Shown here: piece by piece, positions 53,849 through 62,596 of the stretch
Position numbering within the stretch: the first letter of the stretch is position 1
Layout: every line of letters starts with the position of its first letter
NCBI GenBank assembly: GCA_963791325.1
Contig: CAWBRU010000013.1
Coordinates: 1 to 64,000, forward strand
Direction: 5' to 3'
Source of the DNA: JBEVJK01 sp963791325
GTDB lineage: Bacteria; Pseudomonadota; Alphaproteobacteria; Rhizobiales; Rhizobiaceae
Length of the DNA stretch: 64,000 bases
The notes under the pieces: model-generated
What the model was told of the DNA's origin: nothing
The model's database searches: none
Seen by the model: the letters and a program-made list of their open reading frames with translations, nothing else
Program-made: the position numbers and the translations under genes

Positions 53849-54964
53849 CTATTTGGCCTCGGGCTGGGCCATGATCTCCGGCCCCGAGATGTTCACGCCG
53901 CAGGGCGGAAACTGGTTCGGGGTGAAAAAGTTGTCGGAGAGGTCCGGATAGTAGTTTTCGCCGGCCTTCAGGGTCTCGCTGGTCGCCGTCGGATTGGGCA
54001 GCTCCACCGTGTCGGGCAGCGTCTCGCCCTTGAGCAGCGAGATCGCCGCCAGGATCGAGATCGCCGACTGGCCGGGCGAGTTGCCGATCGAAATGCCCGC
54101 CAGCCCGTCCTTGCTGTGCTCGGCGATCAGCTTGCGGAAGCCGTTCTCGGCCTCGCCCGCCACCGGGATGAAGGGCTGCTTGGCATCCATCAGGGCACGC
54201 ACCGCCCCGGTCGAGCCGCCGGACACGATCATCCCGTCGATCGGCGCATTGGCGGCGAGCGCGTCGGCCGTCACCCGCTGGGCGGTGCCGTCGTCCCATT
54301 TGCCGAACACGGTGATCACCTTGATGTCGGGGTATTGCTTGAGCACGTCCATCTGCCCGGCATGGCGATCATTGTCGGCGGGGTTGCCGGAGATGCCGGC
54401 CACTTCCAGGATCTTGCCGTCTTTCTTGCCCATGTGATCGACGACGAACTTCGCCCATTCGCGGCCGAAATCCACCTGGTTCTGGGTGATCTGGACGATG
54501 TCATGGGTCTGGATCGAGCCGTTGAAGCCGATCAGCACGGTGCCGGCCTTCTGCGCGTTGCGGATCACCCGGTCGAAGCCGGTGCCGCTCTCCGGCGAGA
54601 TCAGGATCGCGTCGTAGCCCTGATTGATGAAATCGTCGATGGCCGCGAGCTGCGCCGGCAAATCCTCGCCGACCGAGACGATCTTCAGCTCCTTGATGTC
54701 CTTCTTGATGTCGGGCTGCTCGGCGAACGCCTGCGCCGTCTTGATCATCTGCTGGCGCCAGGTATTGGCGACATAGCCGTTGACCAGCGCAATCCGGTAG
54801 GGGCCGGGATGCGGGTTCTTGGCCGTGATCATCTTCTCGTTCGAGGCGGCCGGCTTGAAGCATTCGGGCTTGTAGCTGTCGGCGGCGCGGGCCGCGCCCG
54901 CAAAGGCGGCGAAGGCCAACAGGCTCGCCGTGGTCAAATGCATCAGGTTTCTGCGGGTGATCAT
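53849..54964 (-). CDS. sugar-type ABC substrate-binding protein (importer F)
   Basis: 371 residues from ATG 54964 with a strong site (GGAGGAGA). The signal peptide ends near ARA-AD. Mature-chain landmarks are IALVNGYVANTWRQQMIKTA, FINQGYDAILISPESGTGFD, NQVDFGREWAKFVVDHMG and IDGMIVSGGSTGAVRALMDA. It is a paralogue of the importer A binding protein (shared NTWRxQM). A long upstream frame to 55762 is a shadow. In operon F it follows the two permease genes rather than leading the operon. Confidence 0.92.
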   Translation of the reverse strand: MITRRNLMHLTTASLLAFAAFAGAARAADSYKPECFKPAASNEKMITAKNPHPGPYRIALVNGYVANTWRQQMIKTAQAFAEQPDIKKDIKELKIVSVGEDLPAQLAAIDDFINQGYDAILISPESGTGFDRVIRNAQKAGTVLIGFNGSIQTHDIVQITQNQVDFGREWAKFVVDHMGKKDGKILEVAGISGNPADNDRHAGQMDVLKQYPDIKVITVFGKWDDGTAQRVTADALAANAPIDGMIVSGGSTGAVRALMDAKQPFIPVAGEAENGFRKLIAEHSKDGLAGISIGNSPGQSAISILAAISLLKGETLPDTVELPNPTATSETLKAGENYYPDLSDNFFTPNQFPPCGVNISGPEIMAQPEAK

Positions 54965-55023
54965 TGTATCTCCTCCGATGTTGATCCCACGAGTTTTGCA
55001 GGCAGGGGGCCCGGCCTGCGGTT

Positions 55024-55998
55024 CTAGACGGTCCCTTGCTTGTCGCGGCCGTAGATGAGCAGCATGCCGATGATGGCGATGCTGTAGATGATGAGACGGC
55101 CGCCCTCCGGCAGCTGCGTGACGGTCAGCATGCCGCCGAGCAGAGTGACCAGAAGCACGCCGGCGACCGTGCCGAGCACGGTTCCGCGGCCGCCGACGAC
55201 GCTGGTGCCGCCCAGTACGACCGCGGCGATCGACGGCAGCAGGAACTCGTCGCCCATCGCCTGTGCGGCCTTGCCGGCATAGCCGGCGAGCAGGATGCCG
55301 GCGAGCCCGGCGGCCAGCCCGGAGATCAGAAAGGTGCCGAGCACCACCTTGCGGGTGTCGATGCCCGACAGGAAGGCGGCAGCTTCGGCGTTGCCCAGCG
55401 CATAGACGGAGCGGCCGAATACGGTCTTGCGCAGCACGAGCGACAGCACCGCAGCGGTCGCCAGCCAGACGAGCAGCGGGTTGGCGACGCCGAGCGTGCG
55501 GCCGACGCCGAGCCAGGACATGAACGGTGTGGCGTTGTCGCCCGGGGCGAAGCCGCCGCCGGTGAACAGCGTCATGATGCCGAGCAGGACCGAGTTGATG
55601 CCCAGCGTGAAGATCATCGACGGCACACGCAGATAGGCAACGCCGAGGCCGTTGATCAGGCCGTTGACAAGCCCGACCGCCAGCCCGACGGGCAGCGCAA
55701 GCCACGGCGAGCCGGCACTGGCCGCCGCGGTGCCCAGGATCGCAGCGGTGGTCAGCGTCCACGGCATCGACAGGTCGATGCGGCCGACCAGGACGACGAC
55801 GAACTGGCCGAGCGCGATGACCCCCAGATAGGCGGCGCGCTGCAGCTGCTGGCCGAGAAAGGCCGGGGTGAGGAACGACGAGGAGACGGCACCGCCGATC
55901 GCCAGCAGGATCAGCAGGCAGCCAAACGCAATGAGCACGGCGCGGTCCGGCAGGACCCGCAGCTGGCGGGAACGCGAGACCTCGGCCGGGCTGGTCAT
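55024..55998 (-). CDS. ribose-type ABC permease 2 (importer F)
   Basis: 324 residues. RbsC-family features: GQFVVVLVGRIDLSMPWTLT, GVAYLRVPSMIFTLGINSVL, and IAAVVLGGTSVVGGRGTVLG. The ATG at 55998 overlaps the stop of permease 1 (ATGA). A 59-bp gap, holding a weak hairpin (GCAGGC/GCCTGC at 54998-55019), separates it from the binding-protein gene. Confidence 0.92.
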   Translation of the reverse strand: MTSPAEVSRSRQLRVLPDRAVLIAFGCLLILLAIGGAVSSSFLTPAFLGQQLQRAAYLGVIALGQFVVVLVGRIDLSMPWTLTTAAILGTAAASAGSPWLALPVGLAVGLVNGLINGLGVAYLRVPSMIFTLGINSVLLGIMTLFTGGGFAPGDNATPFMSWLGVGRTLGVANPLLVWLATAAVLSLVLRKTVFGRSVYALGNAEAAAFLSGIDTRKVVLGTFLISGLAAGLAGILLAGYAGKAAQAMGDEFLLPSIAAVVLGGTSVVGGRGTVLGTVAGVLLVTLLGGMLTVTQLPEGGRLIIYSIAIIGMLLIYGRDKQGTV

Positions 55999-57032
55999 CG
56001 GAACAGGTCCAAGCGGTTGCGGGCCCTCAGCACCCGCGCGGCGCCGAAGGTCACGGCCGCGAGCAGCACCAGCCCCTCGAACAGCGGCTGCACCAGCGGG
56101 TCGGCCGGCATGATCCACAAGATGGTGTTGGTCACCCGCATCATCGAGGAGATGGTGCGCAGCACCATGGCGCCCAGCATCGGGCCGACCAGCCCGCCGA
56201 TCCCGCCGGTCAGCGGGTTGCCGCCGATCACCACGGCGGCGATCGAGTTCAGCGTGTAGATGCCGGCCTGAGCGGCCTTGGCGTCGCCCGAACCGGTGAG
56301 GAAGGCGACGAACAGGCCGCTGATCGCAGCAAGCAGGCCGGCGAGCGTATAGGCTGCGATCTTGGAGGCGCGCACCGGCACGCCGGACAGATAGGCCGAG
56401 CCCTCCGATGAGCCGACCGCATAGACGCCGCGGCCAAGGATCGAGCGGCGGAACGGCAGCCAGACCAAAAGCAGCACGGCCGCAAGCAGGATCAGCGAGA
56501 TCGGGATCGCGCCGAGATAGGGGATGTCGGCCGCCGGCGGCACCAGAAAGCCGAGATCCGAGGTGAACATATCGGATGCGTCGAGGTCGACCTCGCCGCC
56601 GGGTGCCGGCCTCAGGAACATGGCGATGCCGAGAAACAGCGCCCCGGTGGCGATGGTGACGATCAACGGCTGCAGTCTGCCGTAGACGATGACCAGGCCG
56701 TTGACGAGCCCGGCGGCTGCCCCTGCGGCCAGGCAGAGGAGCACGCCGCCAGCCACCTCCAGCGGGCTGCCGTTGACCACCACCGAAGCAAGGCAGGTGG
56801 ACATCACCATGACCGCGCCGACCGAAAGGTCGATGCCGCCGGAAAGGATCGTCAGCGCCTGCGCCATCGAGACCAGCACCAGCCCGAACGCCTGGTTCGA
56901 ATTGGTCAGCAGGACATTGGCGGCGAAGCCGTTGGGATGGAGATGCATGTAGATGCCGTAGAGCACCGCAAAGAGCAGCGCCGCGGCCATGGCACCCGAG
57001 TTGCGGCGCGCCCAGAGACGCGCGGCGCTCAA
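55995..57032 (-). CDS. ribose-type ABC permease 1 (importer F)
   Basis: 345 residues. QALTILSGGIDLSVGAVMVM, IVYGRLQPLIVTIATGALFL and IAAVVIGGNPLTGGIGGLVG are RbsC-type motifs. About eight or more membrane helices. It overlaps the ATPase gene upstream by four bases and permease 2 downstream by four, so translation of the transporter genes is coupled. Confidence 0.93.
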   Translation of the reverse strand: MSAARLWARRNSGAMAAALLFAVLYGIYMHLHPNGFAANVLLTNSNQAFGLVLVSMAQALTILSGGIDLSVGAVMVMSTCLASVVVNGSPLEVAGGVLLCLAAGAAAGLVNGLVIVYGRLQPLIVTIATGALFLGIAMFLRPAPGGEVDLDASDMFTSDLGFLVPPAADIPYLGAIPISLILLAAVLLLVWLPFRRSILGRGVYAVGSSEGSAYLSGVPVRASKIAAYTLAGLLAAISGLFVAFLTGSGDAKAAQAGIYTLNSIAAVVIGGNPLTGGIGGLVGPMLGAMVLRTISSMMRVTNTILWIMPADPLVQPLFEGLVLLAAVTFGAARVLRARNRLDLFR

Positions 57033-58600
57033 TGCAGCGCTCCCGGCTGCTCGGTGGGGTCGAGGGCGACATTGAGCGAGGCCGCGACGATCGCCTGGTC
57101 GGTGATCGCGGCGCCCTCCAGTTCGGCCTGGACCTTGCCGTCGTAGAGGATGACGACCCGGTCGCAGCAGCCGATCAGCTCGTTGTAGTCGGTGCTGAAC
57201 AAAAGGATGGCGGCGCCTTCGTCGGCCAGCCGCCTGAGCAGCGCGTAGATCTCCTGCTTGGTGCCGACATCGATGCCGCGGGTCGGGTCATTGAGCAGGA
57301 TGATCTTGGCCCCCGTCATCAGCCATTTGGCGATCACCACCTTCTGCTGGTTGCCGCCCGACAGCGTCCAGACCGGGTTGTCGAGCTGGTTCACCTTGAT
57401 CTGCAGCTGCCGCACCATCACCTCGACCGCCCGGTCTTCGGCGGCCGCATCGATGACGAACCGCGGCGCCAGCTTGCGCAGCGAGGCCATGCCGAGATTG
57501 TCGCGGATCGACATCGGCAGCATCAGCCCTTCGGTTTTGCGGTCTTCCGGGATGAGCGCGATGCCCGGACCGGCGCGCTTGGCATCGATCGGCCCCGCGA
57601 GCTCGACCGGTTGACCGTCCACGCGGATCTCGCCGCGCATCCCTTTGAGCACGCCGAACAGCGCCAGCAAAAGGTTGCGCTGGCCCTGGCCGTCGAGACC
57701 GCCCAAGCCGACGATCTCGCCGCGATCGAGCGACAGCGAGATGCCGCGCAGCTTGTCGGCCCAGGCGAGGTCGCGGACCTCGAGCGCGGGCACCCCGCCG
57801 GGGCCGCGCCGGGCGGGCTTCGGCGGAAAGATATTGGCGATGTCGCGGCCGATCATCATCCGCACGACTTCGGCCTTGCTGCGGGTGCCGTTGGCGAAGG
57901 TCTCGATGTGACGGCCGTTGCGGAACACCGAGCAGGTGTCGGCGAGCGCCTCGATCTCGGGCATGCGGTGCGAGATGTAGAGCAGCAGCAGGCCCTCGGC
58001 GCGCAGCCGGTGAAGCAGCGCATAGACCCGCTCGACATCCGCGCCGGTCAGCGCCGAGGTCGCCTCGTCGAGGATGAGCAGGCGGGGATTGCGGCTGAGC
58101 GCCTTGGCGATCTCGATCAGCTGCCGCCGCGACAGCGGCAGATCGCGCACCGGGATGCGCGGGTCGATGTCGCCGCAGCCGATCCGCGCCAGCATGGCGC
58201 GCGCCCGCTCGTTCTGGGCTCTTGCCGAGATCAGCCCGAACCGGCCCGGCGGATTGGTGATCGAGATGTTGTCGGCGACCGAAAGATCGGGGATCAGCGA
58301 CAGCTCCTGGAATACGCAGGCGACGCCCGCCGCCTCGGCCTCGCGCGGGGTGGCGAAGGAGGCCGGATCGCCGTCGAGGAAAAGCCGGCCCTCGTCCGGC
58401 CGGTGGACGCCGGCGATGATCTTGATCAGGGTCGACTTGCCGGCGCCGTTTTCGCCCAGCACCGCGTGGATCGAGCCGCGGCGGCAGCTGAAATCCACCC
58501 CGTCCAGGGCGACGACGCCGCCGAAGGTCTTGCGCACGCCCTCCATGCGCCAGAGCGGCTGCCGGCCGTCGCCTTGGTCGCTGTGGGCAAGCCCGGTCAT
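57029..58600 (-). CDS. ribose-type ABC ATPase, RbsA family (importer F)
   Basis: 523 residues with two ATPase domains. Domain 1: Walker A GENGAGKST, VFQELSLIPDLSV, signature LPLSRRQLIEIAKA, Walker B LLILDEATSAL. Domain 2: degenerate Walker A GLDGQGQRN, IPEDRKTEG, signature LSGGNQQKVVIAKWL, Walker B IILLNDPTRGID. Position 2 of the last motif is Asn rather than the usual Asp before DPTRG, as happens in some relatives. ATG 58600 overlaps the IclR stop. In contrast to importer A, the ATPase is not fused to a permease. Confidence 0.92.
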   Translation of the reverse strand: MTGLAHSDQGDGRQPLWRMEGVRKTFGGVVALDGVDFSCRRGSIHAVLGENGAGKSTLIKIIAGVHRPDEGRLFLDGDPASFATPREAEAAGVACVFQELSLIPDLSVADNISITNPPGRFGLISARAQNERARAMLARIGCGDIDPRIPVRDLPLSRRQLIEIAKALSRNPRLLILDEATSALTGADVERVYALLHRLRAEGLLLLYISHRMPEIEALADTCSVFRNGRHIETFANGTRSKAEVVRMMIGRDIANIFPPKPARRGPGGVPALEVRDLAWADKLRGISLSLDRGEIVGLGGLDGQGQRNLLLALFGVLKGMRGEIRVDGQPVELAGPIDAKRAGPGIALIPEDRKTEGLMLPMSIRDNLGMASLRKLAPRFVIDAAAEDRAVEVMVRQLQIKVNQLDNPVWTLSGGNQQKVVIAKWLMTGAKIILLNDPTRGIDVGTKQEIYALLRRLADEGAAILLFSTDYNELIGCCDRVVILYDGKVQAELEGAAITDQAIVAASLNVALDPTEQPGALH

Positions 58601-59409
58601 CCGACGGGCGCTGCGCTGCCGGCCCCGAGCGCGGCCGAGATCTGCGTGACCGCGTCGGCGACGAGGGCAAAGACACCGTCGGCCGCGACCCGGGCCGCCT
58701 TTTGCGGCAGGAAGGGCACCGTCAGCGCCGCGACTGCCGCGCCGGTGTGGTCGCGCACGGCGAAGGAGATGTTGGTGCATCCTTCCAGCGCCAGCGAGGG
58801 CTGCATCTCGTAGCCGCGCGCCTCGGCCTCCGCAAGCCGCGCCCTGATCTCGTTGGCGCTGCCGACGCCCTCGCCAGCGGCCAGGATCCGGTCGAGGGTG
58901 CGGCTGCGCTCGGCCGGCGGCAAGGCTGCGAGGAGCACCGCGCCCGAGCTCGTTTCGAGCAGCGGGAAACGCGAGCCAAGCGCCACGGAATAGCGCATCG
59001 GCAGCGGCGAATCGACCTGCAGGACCACCAGCGCGGCGAGGTCGCGCAGCACCACCAGGTGGCAACACTGGTCGGCCTCGGCAGCGAGCTCGCGCATCAC
59101 CGGCAGGGACGCCTCGACGAGCCTGTTGATCGGCGGGTGCATGTGCGCCAGCTCGAACAGCTTGAGCGAGAGCCGCAGCCGGTCGGCCCGGTCGCGCACC
59201 AGATAGCCGCGCTTCTCCAGCAGCACCAGTACCCGATAGATCTCGTGCAGCGAGCGGTCGAGCCCGGCGGAAATTTCGGTCTGCGTCAGCCCCTGGCTCT
59301 GGTCGGCAATGAATTCGAGGATGTCGAGCACCTTGGCCGCGGCCGGCACCCGATACTCGCCGCGCAAGGGCGCCTGGCGAGCCGCGAGCAGGGCCGGGGC
59401 CGCGCTCAT
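58597..59409 (-). CDS. IclR family transcriptional regulator
   Basis: 270 residues. The N-terminal winged helix is VLDILEFIADQSQGLTQTEI followed by SAGLDRSLHEIYRVLVLLEK and RGYLVRD. The C-terminal effector domain has LGSRFPLLETSSGAVLLAAL and CTNISFAVRDHTGAAVAAL. It is the first gene of operon F and overlaps the ATPase gene (ATGA), so it controls the pathway it is transcribed with. A direct repeat about 150 bases upstream of its start (59558-59584) is a candidate binding site. Confidence 0.92.
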   Translation of the reverse strand: MSAAPALLAARQAPLRGEYRVPAAAKVLDILEFIADQSQGLTQTEISAGLDRSLHEIYRVLVLLEKRGYLVRDRADRLRLSLKLFELAHMHPPINRLVEASLPVMRELAAEADQCCHLVVLRDLAALVVLQVDSPLPMRYSVALGSRFPLLETSSGAVLLAALPPAERSRTLDRILAAGEGVGSANEIRARLAEAEARGYEMQPSLALEGCTNISFAVRDHTGAAVAALTVPFLPQKAARVAADGVFALVADAVTQISAALGAGSAAPVG

Positions 59410-59557
59410 CCGGTGTTGCGCGTCTCGGCGCCCGCCGGCGCCGCAGCACAGGGGACAGTCAGACGTAAGCAGACGCCAACGAACCCGGTCAAGCCCGGCA
59501 TCAAATCGTCCTCCCGGTGCTGGCTTGCTGGTCTGAGGTTAGTCAGCGAGTTTCATT

Positions 59558-59584
59558 CGTGCAAGCTGTTTTCCTCCGTGCAAG
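59558..59584 (-). promoter_or_regulatory. CGTGCAAG direct repeat, putative IclR site and promoter of operon F
   Basis: CGTGCAAG occurs at 59558-59565 and 59577-59584, a 19-base period (about two helix turns). On the minus strand the inner copy provides TTGCAC as a -35 box, followed after 17 bases by TAACCT as a possible -10. It lies upstream of the IclR gene. Confidence 0.5.
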
Positions 59585-59726
59585 ACCGCTGGGCTGGCGT
59601 CGACGAGCCTCGTAACAGCGAGCCGCCCTTGTCCGATACCCGGAGCGAGGGCGGCCTGCCGGCGCGGGCGCGCAGAGCAGCGCTTCCGGCGGATGACCGC
59701 TTCTTTGAAACGGTGCTCCGCTCCAC

Positions 59727-59784
59727 GTCTTTGTTTTTCCGCAATCCCGGACGGAAAACCGTTGCTGCTTTTCCGGGAATTGCC
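59727..59784. repeat. dispersed intergenic repeat, fullest copy
   Basis: GTCTTTGTTTTT (59727-59738), then GCAATCCCGGACGGAAAACC and, after a spacer, CCGGGAATTGCC ending at 59784, directly next to the DUF892 stop codon. GCAAT-CCGG and CCGG-AATTGC form outer arms of an imperfect hairpin. Parts recur at 10666-10694 and, in reverse, at 35033-35080. I recall similar elements scattered in Mesorhizobium genomes. The remaining 59410-59726 stretch shows no gene. Confidence 0.55.
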
Positions 59785-60312
59785 CTAAGCCGCTTCGCTG
59801 ACGGCGCGTTCGTTGACGCCGCCTTCACCGAGCGCTGTGAGCGCCTCGTCGGTCGCCTCTTCCTCGGCCAGCGTCTCCTGCAGCAGCTTGACGGCATCGT
59901 CGTGGCCGAGCTGCTCGGCCCAGGCGATCAGCGTGCCGTAGCGCGCGATCTCATAGTGCTCGACCGCCTGTGCCGCGCCGACGAGACCGGCATCGAGAGC
60001 CGGTGCGCCCTTGTACTCGGACAGGATCTCCGAGCCTTCCTCCAGAATGCCGTCGATGGCTGGGCAGGTCTTGCCCCGCGCCGGCTTGCCGATGAGCTCG
60101 AAAACCTGTTCCAGGCGATCGACCTGGCCCTCGGTCTCGGCCAGATGCTTTTCGAACGCTGCGGTGACTTCGCCGCTGGAGGCGCCTTTGGCCATCCTGG
60201 GCAGCGCCTTCACGATCTTCTTCTCTGCATAATAGATGTCTTTGAGGCCGTCGAGAAACAGGTCCTCCAGGCCCTTGGTCGTGGTCTTCGTATCTTTCTT
60301 GGGGGTCGCCAT
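59785..60312 (-). CDS. DUF892 (YciE/YciF-like) ferritin-like protein
   Basis: 175 residues from ATG 60312 after AAAGGAGA. The N-terminus LEDLFLDGLKDIYYAEKKIV is the family hallmark, followed by EKHLAETEGQVDRLEQVFEL and AVEHYEIARYGTLIAWAEQL, in which Glu and His residues (E, ExxxH type) can build a dinuclear metal site. The four-helix ferritin-like fold is often linked to general stress and stationary phase in alphaproteobacteria. It stands alone with gene-poor DNA upstream. Confidence 0.9.
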   Translation of the reverse strand: MATPKKDTKTTTKGLEDLFLDGLKDIYYAEKKIVKALPRMAKGASSGEVTAAFEKHLAETEGQVDRLEQVFELIGKPARGKTCPAIDGILEEGSEILSEYKGAPALDAGLVGAAQAVEHYEIARYGTLIAWAEQLGHDDAVKLLQETLAEEEATDEALTALGEGGVNERAVSEAA

Positions 60313-61154
60313 GCGGTTCTCCTTTGGCGTTGGATGGGACAGCTGTTCAAGGCAGCACCATCCGGACCGCTCCCAACGTCGTGCCCAGTCGCATGTTCCG
60401 CCACCGCTTCCCGCAACCCGTCTGCATTCGCGCAGCGCACCTCGGCAATGTCGTGCAGATCCTTTTCTCGGCCCAGGACGCGCTGGTTTTTTCGGCCACC
60501 GGTGGCCGGGCCGGCTGTCGGCCAAGGCACGCGACGCGGTCTATGTGTGCGAAAGGGTGATGGTCGGCCAGATGATAGCCGAACAGGCTTACAGGTTCGT
60601 GCGGGATGCACTGGCCGCCAAAGGCACGCTGATTGCCCACCCGAACCGGCCGGCCGGGCTGCCCTGGACCAAGCCCGTCAGCGAGCGCACGCCCTCCTAA
60701 CGCCGGAGACGAAGGCTGCCCGCAGGCGAGCGCTGCGCCCGTGCGGCTCGATCCCGGCAGCCATCGGAGATCTCGTGACCGGAAGCGTCGTCGACGAGGC
60801 CCTCTCTAAACGGTTGCTCCCCCGACGCTTCCGGCCACTCCTGTCACTGAGCAGGCAGCAAAGCATATTCGTCAAACCGGGCGAAGCACAACAAAGCAAA
60901 GGTTTCCGTCGCGTGGCGCGACTATCTGGACGCGTATCGCCTGAAACGGTGAAAAGCTCATGGCATACCCCGGCCTATAACGCCGGCCCGAGGTTTAAAC
61001 GCATCGTCGGCAGAGCTACGGCATGCTGCGACAATTGCCGGATATACTGCGGACGAAAGTTTGGAAAATCTGCAGCGCTGGCTCCATCCGGCAACGCTCG
61101 GCGCTTGGAGATGACCGCGCAGGTGTTGAACTCGCGGCCGCGGGGCGGGCAGGC
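60313..61154. other. 840-bp gene-poor stretch
   Basis: Between the divergent-side start of the DUF892 gene and the 3' end of the multicopper oxidase gene. No ORF shows a known domain. The best small candidate is plus 60560-60700 (46 residues, ATG preceded by GAAAGGGT, containing MIAEQAYRFVRDALAAKGTL), but I do not recognise it and give it only a low chance. Long plus frames running through 60236-61173 are shadows. The stretch could hold a small RNA; no tRNA-like arms were seen. Confidence 0.4.
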
Positions 61155-62543
61155 TCAAGCGACCCGCAGATAGCTCGTCATCCCGGACTTCTGGTGCTCG
61201 ATGACGTGGCAGTGGAACAGCCAGTCGCCGGGATTGTCGGCGACCAAGCCGAGCTCGACCTTCTCGTCCGGCAGGATCAGGAAGGTGTCGGAGACCAGCG
61301 GCGGCAGGGTCCGCTTGTTGGACTTGAGCAAGGTGAAGCTCATGCCGTGCAAATGGATCGGATGCAGCTGCGGCGTCGTGTTGGCCATCTCGACGATATA
61401 GCTCCTGCCGAGCTTGAGCTCGGCAAGCGGGGTGGTGGGATCGCGCGTGTCGCCCGGCCACGGCCGCTTGTTGATGGCCCAGAAGCTGTAGCCGAGCGCC
61501 CCGCATATATCGCCGCTCGGCGCGTTCTCGGCGGTGGCGCTCAGCACCAGGGGGATCCGAACTGCCTGGTTGACGTCGCACGGCTTGACCGGGTTGGAGC
61601 TGAGCGCGGCGACCTCGCGCAGGTCGCGCCGCAGCGTCGGGCCGACCGCACGCAGACCGGCGAGCACGATCGACTTGGTGCCCCGCAGATCGCGCAAGCC
61701 GACGATTGCGCCCTCCTGGTCCGGCATGCGCACCGCCAGGTCCAGGCGCTGGCCCGGACCGAGCTGCAGGGCTTGCGGGGTAAAGCGCTCGGCAACCGGA
61801 TTGCCGTCGAGCGCGATCACGCGCGCCTCACCGCCTTCGACGCCGAAGGCATAGATCCGGGTGACGTCGGTGATCGCCACCCGCAGCCGGACGAGGCCGC
61901 CGGCGGGCACGTCGTAGACGGGCTGCTGCTGCCAATTGGCCGTCCGCACGGTGCCGTAGGTGCCGGTCCTGGCCGCGTCGCGCGGCCGGAATGGGGCGAG
62001 GAACTTGCCGAACTCGTCCAGCCGCCAATCGCGCAGATTGAGCACGATCTCCCCGTCGAATGCCGGATCGTCCCGATCCTCGACGACCAGCACGCCGGTC
62101 AGGCCGTGGCCCATCTGCTCGAGCGTGTTGCAGTGCGGGTGGTACCAGAAGGTGCCGGCGTCGGGCGGCACGAAGGCGTAGTCGAAGCTGTCGCCGGGAT
62201 AGACATAGGGCTGCGTCATGAACGGCACCCCGTCCATGGCGTTGGCGATCCTGAGCCCATGCCAGTGCACCGTCGTCGGCTCGTCGATGAAATTGGCAAG
62301 CTGGGCCCGGAACAGCTCGCCGCGCCGCAGCCTGAGCACCGGCGGCATCCCCTGGTCGCCGTAGGTCAGCACCTCGGTCGGCCGGCTGCCGACCAGATCG
62401 GCCTCGCGCTTCGACACCTTGAGCGGTGCGGGCGCCGGCAGGGCGGCGACCCTGCTGAAGCGGTCGGTTGCCCCGAGCGCAGCCGACCCGACGGCGGCCG
62501 CGGCCGAAGCCCTGAGGAAATTGCGGCGGGTCAACGAGGTCAT
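61155..62543 (-). CDS. Tat-exported multicopper oxidase
   Basis: 462 residues from ATG 62543. A Tat signal (LTRRNFLRASAAAAVGSAAL) directs folded export. The three cupredoxin domains carry the copper motifs in order: HWHGLR, HPHCN (TFWYHPHCNTLEQMGHG), HPIHLHG and the C-terminal HCHVIEHQKSGM, where Cys binds the T1 copper and Met is the axial ligand. No Met-rich insert like that of CueO is seen. Likely substrates are Cu(I) or phenolics. It lies 53 bp downstream of the MFS gene on the same strand and may be cotranscribed. Confidence 0.93.
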   Translation of the reverse strand: MTSLTRRNFLRASAAAAVGSAALGATDRFSRVAALPAPAPLKVSKREADLVGSRPTEVLTYGDQGMPPVLRLRRGELFRAQLANFIDEPTTVHWHGLRIANAMDGVPFMTQPYVYPGDSFDYAFVPPDAGTFWYHPHCNTLEQMGHGLTGVLVVEDRDDPAFDGEIVLNLRDWRLDEFGKFLAPFRPRDAARTGTYGTVRTANWQQQPVYDVPAGGLVRLRVAITDVTRIYAFGVEGGEARVIALDGNPVAERFTPQALQLGPGQRLDLAVRMPDQEGAIVGLRDLRGTKSIVLAGLRAVGPTLRRDLREVAALSSNPVKPCDVNQAVRIPLVLSATAENAPSGDICGALGYSFWAINKRPWPGDTRDPTTPLAELKLGRSYIVEMANTTPQLHPIHLHGMSFTLLKSNKRTLPPLVSDTFLILPDEKVELGLVADNPGDWLFHCHVIEHQKSGMTSYLRVA

Positions 62544-62596
62544 CAGCGCGTCCGGTGAAATTGCCGGCGGACCCTGGCACGAGATCGATGCGGCCT

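Noticed and set aside
60560..60700. 46-residue ORF with a possible ribosome site
   Set aside because: Not recognised, too short to judge, and supported only by one weak site; kept as a note under the gene-poor region.
61023..62558. 511-codon plus-strand frame
   Set aside because: Antisense shadow of the multicopper oxidase gene, which has all copper motifs on the minus strand.
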